Of a DNA stretch of 64,000 nt, positions 35,126-47,350 are shown in pieces. The stretch is taken from positions 7,728,460 through 7,792,459 of the forward strand of contig NC_087083.1 of the NCBI RefSeq assembly GCF_026151205.1, written 5' to 3'. Origin of the DNA: Bolinopsis microptera. Lineage: Eukaryota; Ctenophora; Tentaculata; Lobata; Bolinopsidae. The stretch's first letter is position 1, and every line of letters starts with the position of its first letter. The notes below the pieces were generated by a model. That model saw nothing but the letters and a program-made list of their open reading frames with translations, was not told the origin of the DNA and did no database searches. A program made the translations under genes and the position numbers.

Positions 35126-36008
35126 CGGGTTTAGTCTTCGATCAAGATCAATTTAGGTCTGATTAATTATTCATTCTAGTAACATCCGGCCTCTTGTACT
35201 GTTATGAAATATCCACTGGTTCTAAAAAAGGGACACAGTGATTGAAGACCATGCACACTGCACAGCCCCATACTCTAGTTCTTGGAGCTGCACAATTTTC
35301 TGAAGAACACTCTTGAAACTTAAGCTTCACTATTGGCTTTGCTTTTTGTGTTCAATCTAAAATGTTAGAGTATTTTTTCCTCTGCGTAATAATTTTTATG
35401 TACTGTTGGTATGTTTGATTAAATCGCCAGCAGTTCGAATAGTTATCACGTACAAGATACGTTCCCAACATAAAAACTAAAGTTATTCTACCTTAACTGT
35501 TAGTTTTATTTCGTCACCCATTGAATTCAAGTTAAACAGCAAGGTGTGGGGGGGGGGGGGGGGGGTCCAACCCGATGTCCGATATGAGGGTTGATGAGGC
35601 CAAAATCGGAAAATTGAGAAATTTACTGAATCAATCTCTAAAAGCTCTCAGAAGTGACATAATTTAACCAGAACCCCTACATATGCTATGTATGCTATAT
35701 GAAAACGAAACAATTGGACATTCCAATAGTATGTTTTATGTGTATTTCCACTGCAGGGGCTAGTATGCTCACTACTAGTTGGAGTTATCATGTACTCCCA
35801 GACCCGAGTGCTTTGGACTTGGTCTCTTGTGAGATCGATTGTTTCTGCTCATTGATTCTATCCATGTTACTTGTTATTATGTATTAGTACAACTAACAAC
35901 ACTAGGTACCGGGTTATATTTTGTGGTCCGGTCTTCAAACATACCATAATATCACTAGTACACTGCACCTTAAATGTATAGTCAAGTACATTTGTATCGT
36001 AACACATG
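35126..36008. other. Spacer with a long G-run
   Basis: No gene seen. A G-run of about 19 lies at 35547-35566 (ggtgtggggg). The rest is AT-rich unique-looking sequence. Confidence 0.45.
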
Positions 36009-36009
36009 C

Positions 36010-36668
36010 TTGGCTGGGGAATCATGTTTTGTGTCCGTTCGGTAACCTATATTTTTAAAACGGACAAAACGTAGGACGGACAAAAACAGACAAAACATTT
36101 AGATGTCCTCCTCCTCCTCCCTAGTCTTCATCCTCCTTCTCATCAGTCCTCCTCCTTCTCAATCCTCTTCAGTCCTCTTCCTGACTCCTCGTCCTCCTTC
36201 TTCTCAGTCCTCCTCACCCTCTTCCTCAGTCCCCCCTCCTCAGTCCTACTCCCAGTCCTCCTCCTCCTCCTTCTCCTTCTCCTCCTCCTCCTTTTCATTT
36301 CTCCTCCCTAGTCTTCCTCCTCCTTCTCCTCCCTAGTCTTCCTCCTCCTTCTCATCAGTCCTTCTCCTCCTCCTGAGTCCTTCTCCTCCTGAGTCCTCTT
36401 CAGTCCTCTTCCTCCTCCTTCTCCTCAGTCCTCCTCACCCTCCTCCTCAGTCCCCTCCTCCTCAGTCCTACTCTCAGTCCTCCTCCTTCTCCTTCTCCTC
36501 CTCCTCCTCCTCATTTCTCCTCCTTCTCCTTCCCATCAGTCCTCCTCAGTTCTCCTCATAGTCGTCTTCCTCCTCCTCATCCTCCTCCACCTCCTGAATC
36601 ATCCTCCTGAGTCCTCCTCCTCATCCTCCTCCTCAGTCATCCTCCTCTTACTCCTCAGTCCTCCCCAG
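36010..36668. repeat. TCC minisatellite, left portion
   Basis: Lead-in ggggaatcatgttttgtgtc then cgttcggtaacctat (about 36017-36055) closely matches 5580-5625 in the cytohesin intron, followed by tcctcctcctcc/cagtcctcc units. The array is split at 36669-36670 by the foldback element and resumes at 40220. The shared lead-in shows that array plus flank moved or duplicated as a unit. Confidence 0.85.
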
Positions 36669-36670
36669 TA

Positions 36671-39600
36671 GACTGACCTGAATTTTCACTTTTTCGTCCG
36701 ATCATCTTGGAAAGTTTTTTGTACATCCCCATAGACGTAAATAGTAACCAAAAAAATTATTTTTAAAAAATTCGGAAATTTAGGTGTGCCCCAAGCTGTT
36801 TCCATGACAACCGCGCTCGCGAATCTCAGAAATCTGGAAAAATTCGATATCTCAGGACCCATTGCACCTACAGAGCTAAAATTAGGCTTAAAAGATGCGG
36901 AATCAGCACATTTATATGAGACTTATTAATAAACATATAGCCTAAAGTGCTTACTTTCGTCAAAAATTGCAAAAAACACATTTTTGTGCGTTTCCATGGC
37001 AACCGCGCCCTAAAATTTGAATGTGCATCTCTAATTTAACTCCTAAAACTTTTGACCTGAGATTATTCTTCATATGTATTAAATAAAAAGAAGAGAACTA
37101 TAATAGGGGGTTAACTACAGGGGAGGACAGCTCAGAACTACAGGGGGAACAGCTCAGAACTATAACTACAGGGGGAGGGAGAACTACAGGGGGAGAACTA
37201 CAGGAGGAAGAGCTATTGGGGAGAGAACAGCTCAGAACTACAGGGGAGAGAACAGCTCAGAAGAACTACAGGGGGGGGGGGGAGAACTACAGGGGGAGAA
37301 CAGCTCAGAACTACAGGGGGAGGGAGAACTACAGGGGGAGAACAGCTCAGAACTACAGGAGGGAGATCTACAGGGGACGGGGAACTACATGGGGAACAGC
37401 TCGGAAGAACTATAGATAGGGGGGAGAATAGCTCAAAAGATCTACAGGGGGAGAACAGCTCAGAAGAACTACATGGGGAGAACAGCTCAGAACTACAGGA
37501 GGAAGAACTTACGGGGGAGAACTGCAGGGGATAGAACAGCTCAGAACTACTGCAGGGGGAGAACAGCTCAGAAGAACTACAGGGGGGGGGGGGGGGGGGG
37601 GAGAACTACCGGGGAGAGAACAGCTCAGAACTACGGGGGGTGAATTACAGGGGGAGAACTACAGCTCAGTACAGGGGGAACTACAGGGGGAGAACAGCTC
37701 AGAACTACAGGAGGGAGAACTGCAGGGGGAGAACTGATCAGAACTACAGGAGGGAGAACAGCTCAGAAGAACTACAGGGGGGGGAGAACTGCAGGGGATA
37801 GAACAGCTCAGAACTACTGCAGGGGGAGAACAGCTCAGAAGAACTACAGGGGGGGGGGAGAACTACAGGGGAGAGAACAGCTCAGAACTACGGGGGGTGA
37901 ATTACAGGGGGAGAACTACAGCTCAGTACAGGGGGAACTACAGGGGGAGAACAGCTCAGAACTACAGGGGGAGAACTACAGGGGGAGAACTGATCAGAAC
38001 TACAGGAGGGAGAACAGCTCAGAACTACAGGGGGAGAACTACAGGTGAGAGAACAGTTCAGAACTACAGGAGGGAGAACTACAGGGGAGGGGGAGAACTA
38101 CACGGGGGAACAGCTCATAACTACAGGAGGAAGAACTTACGGGGGAGAACTGCAGGGGATAGAACAGCTCAGAACTACAGGAGGGAGAACTACAGGTGAG
38201 AGAACAGTTCAGAACTACAGGAGGGAGAACTACAGGGGAGAGAACAGCTCAGAACTACAGGAGGGAGAACTACAGGGGAGAGAACAGCTCAGAACTACAG
38301 GAGGGAGAACTACAGGTGAGAGAACAGCTCAGAACTACAGGAGGGAGAACTACAGGGGAGAGAACAGCTCAGAACTACAGGAGGGAGAACTACAGGGGAG
38401 AGAACAGCTCAGAACTACAGGGGAGAACTACAGGGAGAGAACAGCTCAGAACTACAGGAGGAAGAACAGCTCAGAACTACAGGGGGAGAACTACAGGGGG
38501 AGAACTGATCAGAACTACAGGAGGGAGAACAGCTCAGAACTACAGGGGGAGAACTACAGGGGGAGAACTGATCAGAACTACAGGGGGAGAACTACAGGTG
38601 AGAGAACAGTTCAGAACTACAGGAGGGAGAACTACAAGGGAGAGAACAGCTCAGAACTACAGGAGGGAGAACTACAGGGGGAGAACTGATCAGAACTACA
38701 GGAGGGAGAACAGCTCAGAACTAAAGGGGGAGAACTACAGGTGAGAGAACAGTTCAGAACTACAGGAGGGAGAACTACAGGGGAGAGAACAGCTCAGAAC
38801 TACAGGAGGGAGAACTACAGGGGGAGAACTGATCAGAACTACAGGAGGGAGAACAGCTCAGAACTAAAGGGGGAGAACTACAGGGGAGAGAACAGCTCAG
38901 AACTACAGGAGGGAGAAGTACAGGGGAGGGGGAGAACAGCTCATAACTACAGGAGGAAGAACTTACGGGGGAGAACTGCAGGGGATAGAACAGCTCAGAA
39001 CTACTGCAGGGGGAGAACAGCTCAGAAGAACTACAGGGGGGGGGGGGGGAGAATACAGGGGAGAGAACAGCTCAGAACTCCAGCAGGGGGAGAACAGCTA
39101 GAAGAACTACAAGGGGGGGGGGGGGGGGGGGGAGAACTACAGGGGAGAGAACAGCTCAGAACTACGGGGGGTGAATTACAGGGGGAGAACTACAGCTCAG
39201 TACAGGGGAACTACAGGGGGAGAACAGCTCAGAACTACAGGGGGAGAATACAGGGGGGGGGGGGGGGGGAATAAAAAGGGGGGAACTACAGGGGAAAAGT
39301 CAGAAGAATACAGGGGGAAAACAGCTCCGAAGAACTCAGGGGGAAAACAGTTCGAACTATAGGGGGGGGGGGGGGGAACTACAGGGGAGAGAAAGCTCAG
39401 AACTACAGGAGGGAGAACTATTGGGAAGCTGCTATCCCTCCTGTAGTTCTCCCTCCTGTAGTTCTGAGCTGTTCTCCCCTGTAGTTCCCCCCCCCCCCCG
39501 GCCCCTGTAGTTCTGAGCTGTTCACTCCCCCTGTAGTTCTCCCTCCTGTAGTTCTGAGCTGTTCTCCCCTGTAGTTCTCCCCCCCCCCCTGTAGTTCTTC

Positions 39601-40217
39601 TGAGCTGTTCACTCCCCTGTAGTTCTCCCACCCTGTAGTTCTGAGCTGTTCTCTCCCCAATAGCTCTTCCTCCTGTAGTTCCCCCCTGTAGTTCTCCCCC
39701 TGTAGTTCTCCCTCCCCCTGTAGTTATAGTTCTGAGCTGTTCCCCCTGTAGTTCTGAGCTGTCCTCCCATGTAGTTAACCCCCTGTTATAGTTCTCTTCT
39801 TTTTATTTAAGACATATAAAGAATAATCTCAGGTCAAAATTTTAGGAGTTAAATTAGAGGTGCACATTCAAATTTTAGGGCGCGGTTGCCATGGAAACGC
39901 ACAAAAATGTGTTTTTTGCAATTTTTGACGAAAGTAAGCACTTAAGGCTATATGTTTATTAATAAGTCTCATATAAATGTGCTGATTCCGCATCTTTTAA
40001 GCCTAATTTTAGCTTTGTAGGTGCAATGGGTCCTGAGATATCGATTTTTTTCAGATTTCTGAGGTTCGCGAGCGCGGTTGTCATGGAAACGGCTTGGGGC
40101 ACACCTAAATTTCCGAATTTTTCAAAAAAAAATTTTTTGGTTACTATTTACGTCTATGGGGATGTACAAAAAACTTTCCAAGATGATCGGACGAAAAAGT
40201 GAAAATTCAGGTCAGTC
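36671..40217. mobile_element. 3.55-kb foldback element with TA target duplication, inserted in the TCC array
   Basis: Ends GACTGACCTGAATTTTCACT are perfect inverted repeats. The near-identical arms run inwards for about 440 bases of unique sequence (36671-37110 and 39780-40217) and on into the internal minisatellite to about 37250/39650. Flanking TA lies at 36669-36670 and 40218-40219. Removing the element leaves cagTActcc, a normal variant of the array (as at 6530). No transposase ORF. Confidence 0.9.
37110..39780. repeat. 40-bp minisatellite (GAACTACAGG..AGAACAGCTC), with an inverted block
   Basis: About 2.3 kb of units agaacagctcagaactacag gagggagaactacaggggag (period 40 in the regular part, 38150-38450), plus variants with G-runs of up to 18. 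The orientation flips at about 39425 and the last 350 bases are the reverse complement, continuing the element's terminal arm. Because 40 is not divisible by 3, all three frames stay open in places, giving long but meaningless ORFs. Confidence 0.92.
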
Positions 40218-40219
40218 TA

Positions 40220-42366
40220 CTCCCCAGTCCTTCTCCTCATAATCGTCCTCATCCTCAGTCCTCCTCCTCATCCTCCTCCACCTCCTGAGTCCTCCTCTGA
40301 GTTCTCCTCCTCATCCTCCTCCTCATAGTCGTCCTCCTCTTGAGTCCTCCTCCTCATCCTAGCCTCCTCCACCTCCTGAGTCCTCCTTCTCCTCTTCATC
40401 AGTCCTCATCCTCTGTCCTCCTCATAATCGTCCTCGTCCTTGTCCTCATCCTCGTCCTTAGTCCTCGTCCTCCTCCTCAGTCCTCCCCCCAGTCCCCTCC
40501 TCATTCTCCTCCTCCTCCTCCTCTCCTCATCCTCCTCCTTCTCCTCTTTCTTCTCCTCCTAATCAGTCCTTCTCCTCAGTCGTCATCTTCTCCTCTCGTC
40601 CTCCTCAGCCTTCCTCCTCAGTCCTCCTCAGTCCTCCTCCTAATCATCCTCCTCCTCCTCCTCCTCAGTCTCCTCCTCCTCATCCTCCTCCTCAGTCCTC
40701 CTCAGTCCTCAGTCCTCCTCTACTCCTAAGTCCTACTCCTTCTCCTCCTCGTCCTCGTCCTCGTCCTTAGTCCTCCTCCTCCTCTTCCTCCTCCTGAGTC
40801 CTCTCCTCCTCCTCCTCCTCAGATCCTCCTCCTCCTCTTCAGTCCTCCTCATCCTCTCCACCTCCTGAGTCCTCCTCCTGAGTCATCCCTCTTCCTCCTC
40901 CTCTTCAATCTCCTCCTTATCTCCTCCTCATCAGTCCTCCTCAGTCCTCTTCTCCTCTCTCCTCATTCTCATCCTTATCCTCCTCCTCCTCAGTCCTCCT
41001 CCTCCTTCTCCTTCTAATCAGTCCTCTTCCTTAGCCCTCGTTATCATCCTCCGAGTCCTCGTTTTTAGTCCTCGTCCTCATCCTCATCCTCCTCAGTCTT
41101 CCTCCTCCTCCTTCTCCTCCTCATCAGTCCTCCTCCTCAGTCCTACTCCTCATCCTCCTCCTCGTCAGTCCTCCTCCTCCTCCTCCTCCTCCTTTTCGTC
41201 CTCAGTCCTCCTCCTCCTTCTCCTCCTCCTCCTCAGTCCTCCTCCTTTTCCTCCTACTCCTAAGTCCTCCTCCTCCTCAGTCCTCCCCCAGTCCTCCTCC
41301 TCATCAGTCCTCCCCCAGTCCTTCTTCTCCTCCTCCTCATCCTCAGTCCTCCTCCTCATCATCCTCCTCAGTCCTCCCCAGTCCTCCTCTTCCTCAGTCC
41401 TCCCCCAGTCCTCCTTCTCCTTCTCCTCATCCTCAGTCCTCCTCCTCAGTCCTCGTCCTTCTCCTTCTTATCAGTCCTCCTCCTCAGTCTTCCTCCTTGT
41501 CCTCGCTCTCGTCCTCCTCCTCAGTCCTCCTCGTCCTTAGTCCTCCTCCTCCTCCCCGTCCTCAGTCCTCCTCCTTCTCCTCCTTCTCGTCTTCCTCCTC
41601 CGCCTCCTCCTCACCAATCCTACTCCTCTTCCTCAGTCCTCCCTCTCCTCTTCAGTCCTCCTCCTCCTCAGTCCTCCTCCTCCTCAGTCCTCCTCGGTCC
41701 TTCTCCTCCTCCTCAGTCCTCCCCAGTCCTCCTCTTTCTCCTCAGTCTTCCTCCTTCTCCCCATCCTCCTCAGTTCTCCTCCTCATCCTCCTTCTCCTCT
41801 TCCATCTCCTCCTAATCAGTCCTCCTCCTCAGTCGTCCTCCTTCTCGTCCTTAGTCCTCGTCCTCATCCTCATCGTCCTTAGTCCTCGTCCTCATCGTCC
41901 TTAGTCCTCGTCCTCATCCTCCTCGTCGTCGTCGTCGTCCTCTTCAGTCTTCCTCCCCAGTCCTTTTCCTCCTCCTCAGTCCTCCCCCAGTCCTCCTTCT
42001 CCTCCTCCTCATCCTCAGTCCTCCTCCTCCTTCTCCTTCTTATCAGTCCTCGGTCCTCGGTCCTCGTCCTCGCTCTCGTCCTCGTCCTCAGTCCTCCTCG
42101 TCCTTAGCCCTCGCGTCCTCTTAGTCCCCCTCCCCGTCCTCAGTCCTTCTCTTCCTCATCCTCCTCACCAATCCTGCTCCTCTTCCTCAGTCCTCCCTCT
42201 CCTCTTCAGTCCTTCTCCTCCTCAGTCCTCCTCCTCCTCCTCAGTCCCCTCGGTGCTTCTCCTCCTCGTCAGTCCTCCCCAGTCCTCCTCTTCCTCAGTC
42301 TTCCTCCTTCTCCTCCTCCTCCTCCTCAGTCCTCCTCTTCTTCAGTCCTCTTCCTCCTCCTCATCA
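40220..42366. repeat. TCC minisatellite, right portion
   Basis: Continuation of the pyrimidine-rich array with added gtcctcgtcctc units. Ends abruptly at about 42366 where ordinary AT-rich sequence (cagtttacacaatttattg) resumes. No genes. Confidence 0.9.
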
Positions 42367-42690
42367 GTTTACACAATTTATTGTTACTAAAATGTTTTTA
42401 AACGCATTTGAGTCTGTAACATATTGACATGTTACTGTTACTGACTCAAAATGTGCTTGAGAATTTTTTTGTTTAACAGAGTTTTACTCTCCAGTACTAT
42501 GTAAAAGTTGTTACATGATAAATAAAGATTTTGATAAATAAAGTGATTTTCATCCCTTTTAAAATTAATGTTATTAAAAATTGTGTAGACTATTCTTTGT
42601 AGTCGGATCCCAACCGTTCTAAAAGGCTATCTCGTTAGCTTTTCGTGTTAAAAGCGATTTCTCGACGGTTATCACCTCTCTAGATGATTC

Positions 42691-42799
42691 GTAACGGGTG
42701 ATACTCGTAAAATATCTGTTCCATATATTGGACCGTCGACGACGAGGATTGTCGACGAGTCCAACTCGGCGCGCGTCCTGGTAGGTTGTAAACCTACAA
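42691..42799 (+). mobile_element. Family C short element with 8-bp target duplication
   Basis: A 109-bp insertion (gtaacgggtgatactcgtaa ... gttgtaaacctacaa) flanked by GATGATTC at 42683-42690 and 42800-42807. The right arm of the foldback (about 54864-54871) has the uninterrupted site with one GATGATTC (as its complement). Homologous to 14176-14272. Contains GTCGAC-centred inverted repeats and a terminal hairpin; no obvious terminal inverted repeats. Confidence 0.88.
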
Positions 42800-43255
42800 G
42801 ATGATTCTTAAAACATTTGGACTTCATGGCAAGGTTGAAATACATGCAATGAGGGCGTTTTCGGCCACACCCTTTTTCAGGGTTTCGCGGTCACTCAAAT
42901 TATTGTATTTCAGCCCAGGAAGGTCTTAAAGACTATTCCGATACACCAAAATGTGCCTTAAATAGCCACATTTATCTACAACTTATGAAGCAACATATAC
43001 CTTAAAATGCTTTGTTTTGGAAATATGGCCGAAAAACGGTTTTTGGCTTGACGCAGTTCATAATTTCCGTGATTTTTGGCATTTCCGCCTAGGAAGGTCG
43101 TAGAGACTATTCTGATACACCAAAATGTGCCTAATAGCCATATTTATATACAACTTATGAAGCAACATATACCCTAAAAGGCTTATTTTCGGAAATGTGG
43201 CTGAAAAACGGATTTTCATCCCACTTATATCACTGGCAACGCACCATAAACCAGG

Positions 43256-43352
43256 TTGTAGCGCGATGCACTACTGGGTCGCGCGCGCGCATCCAATAAT
43301 GCTTCTCGCAACCACAGATCGGCGAGATGCGAAGGATTGACATCGTGAATCA
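43256..43352 (+). mobile_element. Family B short element with 10-bp target duplication, inside LINE copy 1
   Basis: A 97-bp insertion (TTGTAGCGCGATGCACTACT ... GACATCGTGAATCA) flanked by ATAAACCAGG at 43246-43255 and 43353-43362. Removing it and one duplicate restores the LINE reading frame through THHKPGCVPSL. A 10-bp duplication and small size suit a SINE-like retroposon, but I find no clear Pol III A/B boxes. Confidence 0.87.
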
Positions 43353-43362
43353 ATAAACCAGG

Positions 43363-45913
43363 CTGTGTCCCATCGCTTACTGAAAATATTCTGACAAACT
43401 CCACTGACAATATTGTGTCAGCTGGACTACTGGATACCAGGGTTTCGCATCACTCTCCAATTTTCTGTATTCTCGAATGTAGCATGCCTGAAGAACCAGA
43501 ACTTGACCCTTGTAAACCAAAATACGACTACTGTGAATCTAATATGACCAAGTTCTTAGAAGATATTCAAACAAATTTTTGTGGGCAGGTGTGCTACAAC
43601 GTAGAAAACTTTGAAATTTTTGCAAATAAGATAAAACTTTTGATCGAAGAAAACTTTTTAATTGAATCTGAATCGTTCAAAAAGTCAAAAAGAAATATGA
43701 TTGCAAACCCTTGGATCACACCAGGGATCATTGCATCAGTGAAAAAGAAAGAATATCTTTACAAGCAGTGGAAGAGTACAATTAAGGAACCCAACCCTCT
43801 TGGAGACTCTGATCTATACTTAACCTATAGTAAATTCCGTCGACAGTTAAAATACATTATCAGATCTGCCAAGAAATTGTACTATTGCAGAAAATTCTCA
43901 AAAGTCTCAGGTAATATGAAGCAAACATGGGCACTGATCAATGAACTGAGGGGAAAAACAAAAACTGGAATAAAGGCCTCGTTCAAAATAGATGGTAGTT
44001 TAGTAAAAGACAAGCGTGTCATATCGAATGGCTTTAACATGTTCTTCTCTTCCATTGCAGGTAAACTTAACGCGAAGCTCTGCTCCTCCAAACCAATAAG
44101 TCGTGACACAGCTTGCCAGAGGCCCCTTAATTATAAGAACTACTTTAACAAAAGAGTTACCAACAGTATGTTCTTAAACCCCTGTGATTCTGAGGAAATC
44201 GAAAAAATTGTTAAAACCTTCCAGGGTGACAAGGCTAGTGACATATCAATAGCTGTTCTTAAGAAATGTTGCACTACAATCTCTAAACACCTAGCTGGTT
44301 TCCTAAACTCATTCATGAAGCTGGGTCTATTTCCAAATATTCTCAAAATAGGTAAGGTCACCCCCGTATTTAAGAAAGGAGACCCATAGCTGTTTGATAA
44401 CTACAGGCCTATATCCATTCTACCTATCTTTGGTAAGATATTTGAAAAAGTAATTTACTGCCGACTATATAGCTTCTTTACTTCACATATGGTCATATAC
44501 GATAAACAGTTTGGATTCAGATCCAACCACTCAACGGCACATGCCATCAATTACTCCATTGACCACATTCTTAAAAACCTAGAAAGTAAGAATCATGTAA
44601 TTGGCATATTCATTGACTTAAGCAAAGCGTTTGACACAATCGACCACAGAAAATTACTTGTCAAACTTGAACACTATGGCATAAGAGGGCCCTGTCTTGA
44701 CCTAATTGAAAGCTATTTGTGTAACCGACAGCAGTATGTTGATTTCCAAAATACACACTCTGATCACTGCAAAATTGAATATGGGGTACCACAGGGATCA
44801 GTTCTAGGCCCTCTCCTCTTCTTACTCTACATTAATGACATTACCAACTCTAGCAAACTTGGACACTTCATACTGTTTGCAGATGACACAAACATATTTG
44901 TTGCTGGAAAAACTGAACAAGAAGCCTATTTGAATGCTAATAAAGTACTTGAATCTGTAAATGACTATATGGAATCTAACTTGCTGCACATTAACCAAAG
45001 CAAATCGGTCTACATGTTATTCAGACCTGGCCGGTACTCGTCCTGTGCACGTGCTCGTGAATATGGCTCTGAGAACTCACTCACGTTATCAGGCAACACG
45101 CTTACACGGGTAGATAAAGTGAGATTCCTTGGTGTTATCATAGACCATGAACTATCCTGGGAACCCCAACTAGATAACATAAAAAGTAAACTAACTACAA
45201 GTATAGCTATAATTAAACGTATTATGAAGTTTATTCCAGAAACAGAGTACCATAAGCTGTATGACTCCTTATTCAAGTCTCATATGAGCTACTGTATCAG
45301 TAGCTGGGGTGGTGTCACACCTTATAGACTATCTAAACTGTTCTCCATCCAAAAAAGATGTGTATGCCTTCTATTTGGAAGCAAACCAAGCTTTGACCGG
45401 GCAGAGTATTATGAAACATGTGCACGTGCAAGACCATACAGTGAACACATCGCAAAAAGGAGCTTTGCTTTGGAAAACACTAAGCCAATATTCAATACCG
45501 AGAAAATCATGTCAATCCACAACCTGTACACCCAACATATATCCACTGAACTGTTTAAAATCTTGAAACTGCATCAACCTATCTCTCTGACAAGTTTATT
45601 CCAAACAAGTTCCAGAGCATGTAGCCAAACTATGCGGGTCCCCCGACACAAACTTGAAATTTCTAAACACAATTTTGTCTTCAAAGGTACGACTATATGG
45701 ATCAGTTTGGTTGATAAAATATTCGACAAATGCACTCCTAATGAAAACAATGTCATGGTCCCTGGCTCTAGTAAATTTTCCGACCTTTCCTCCCCCATCT
45801 CAATTATCAAGAGCCGTATCAAAAAGCTCTTACTTGAAACCCAGCAATTGACAACACCTGGGCGTGAAATTGAGTGGCTCCCCCTAAATAGCTGGGGCAT
45901 TGAACCAGCTTAG
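43363..45913 (+). pseudogene. LINE copy 1 ORF2: endonuclease end, linker and complete reverse transcriptase, one in-frame TAG
   Basis: One frame is open from the endonuclease end (NSTDNIVSAGLLDTRV, SHHSPIFCIL) to the stop at 45911-45913 except for a single TAG at 44387-44389. RT motifs are all present: FGFRSNHSTAHAI, GIFIDLSKAFDTIDH (motif A), YGVPQGSVLGPLLFLLYIND (motif B), LFADDTNIF (motif C) and VRFLGVIIDHELSW (thumb). RT copies LINE RNA into DNA at a nicked target. Two lesions are visible: the truncated endonuclease has SHH where SDH is usual, and the TAG lies just before DNYRPISILP. Otherwise intact, so this is a fairly young insertion. Confidence 0.9.
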
Positions 45914-46871
45914 TCAATCAGCATCCCATCCCTTGCATACAACTAATTACAAAAGCGCTAATTATACCTGTTTCAAAAGCATCCTGTCTGGAAGTTCCCT
46001 GACTGCCGTGTGAATCTTTGGATCTATTTTTGGATCTATTTTTATATTGATATGATTTTTATATACCTATATATTCCTCGCATAATTTCCATGTCCGCCT
46101 GAACAAACCTGGCACCATCAAATCTTACTCTAGAAACCCCAGAACTCATCAAGCCTAGTCTGAATTCAAAACTAGTTGACCAGCTACGTACAGTTTCCTG
46201 GACAGCTGGAACCTTTTGGGCCATGCACAAGCCAATAGCATGTATGGTCCTGCAGTGGGGTCTCCTTGTCCTTGGATCTGTGTTTTGATCCGTCTTTTCT
46301 TAAAATTTTCCATTTGTGTCACTTAGAATCACCTTTTAAAATGATAATCGACACCACTGGTCCTAGTTAAATTTACCCATGGCACGACTACTCGAACGTA
46401 ACAGTTAAATAGGTGTGACATACAAATAAATAAAATACTTTGTTTTACTAAAATACTTTGTTTTACTTTTGTCGAGCAAACAATGACAATATTTACAAAT
46501 GGGCTATTGGACTGTTAACTAGAAAGGTCTTAAAGACTCATGAGCAACACAGCATTTGTCACAAGATGTAAGATGACTCACTTTGTGTCCAGAAACACCT
46601 ACAAAAATTGGAGAATGATCTACTTTATTGGGCATCTCCAGGCCAGGCCAGGCCAGCAGCATATTTGTGTCTTACGAAATGGCAATTTTTCAAAATTACG
46701 GTTTCTTTAGTAAAGGTCAATGGGTCAGTTACAAACAGCAAATTGTTCGCAATTGCCGACTCATGCACATCATATACTCAAAAACACTCACATTAGGAGT
46801 CATTAGTAAATAACTAATACATGATTTGTGAAAACTCCAACAATTTTTCCTTGGTACCAATTTAAATAAAA

Positions 46872-47124
46872 CGCCGTAGGATACATAAGAAAGCGCCTTC
46901 GCTTTGAAATTCTCAGAACAACAGTGATTTCTCTCCGTGGAGACAGAGGTGCGAGAAAAAACATTGTTGATATAAACAGTCTAGATCTTAACTTGGAGCC
47001 ACAAGGCCAAGGGTAATTTTTAATTGTTAAGGGAATTTTTTGAATTCTTAAAGGGTTGATTTTATATAGGGTCATTGCTATATTATTATGTGTTTATTGT
47101 TTGAATAATTTTATTTGAAAAAAA
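46872..47124 (+). mobile_element. Poly(A)-tailed retrocopy with 13-bp target duplication
   Basis: A 253-bp insertion ending in eight or more A residues, flanked by AATTTAAATAAAA (46859-46871 and 47125-47137); the foldback right arm has a single copy of this site. Its first part reads YIRKRLRFEILRTTVISLRG, DRGARKNIVDINSLDLNLEP then QGQG and a stop, followed by an AT-rich 3' UTR. This looks like the 3' end of a retrotransposon or cellular mRNA copied by a poly(A)-using LINE machinery; I could not assign the source. Confidence 0.8.
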
Positions 47125-47200
47125 AATTTAAATAAAATGTGTGACGTGCCAGACCAAAATTCAACTTCAAACTTTTTATTTATTCATGCCATGAAACCAT

Positions 47201-47350
47201 AATGAGTTATGTGCCCATCCTTGAAGAACCCGGCGAATGTCCTTGCTGTACGGCAGTGTTAAACAAGGAATTGAAACCGAGGGGTTCCGTTCAGGCCCTT
47301 TACACTTTGTTTCTGTCTAGTTCTAATGTACCGTCACAATAGTGACTTTA
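47201..47350. other. 150-bp segment in the left arm absent from the right arm
   Basis: The left arm reads gaaaccat / atatatgtacc with about 150 bases between; the right arm joins them directly (as its complement). It is either an insertion here or a deletion in the right arm; no convincing duplication decides. Confidence 0.45.

Larger units (their letters stand above)
43217..46466 (+). mobile_element. 5'-truncated CR1/L2-like LINE (copy 1) inserted in the foldback left arm
   Basis: The junctions follow from the foldback right arm, which reads ggatttttgtcgagc without the insert; here it is split into ggatttt and ttttgtcgagc, so the duplication is a few T residues. The insert starts inside the endonuclease domain and ends in two copies of aaaatactttgttttact, the short tandem 3' tail typical of CR1/L2-type elements in place of poly(A). 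It contains the family B insertion at 43256-43352. Confidence 0.88.

Noticed and set aside
37216-39660. ORFs of up to 214 codons rich in RTTGGR / NYRGE / SSELQ
   Set aside because: They read the 40-bp minisatellite in shifting frames on both strands; not proteins.
42691-42799. Hammerhead-ribozyme-like fold in family C (GTCGACGAGTCC)
   Set aside because: The conserved CUGANGA and GAAA core is not present in the right order.
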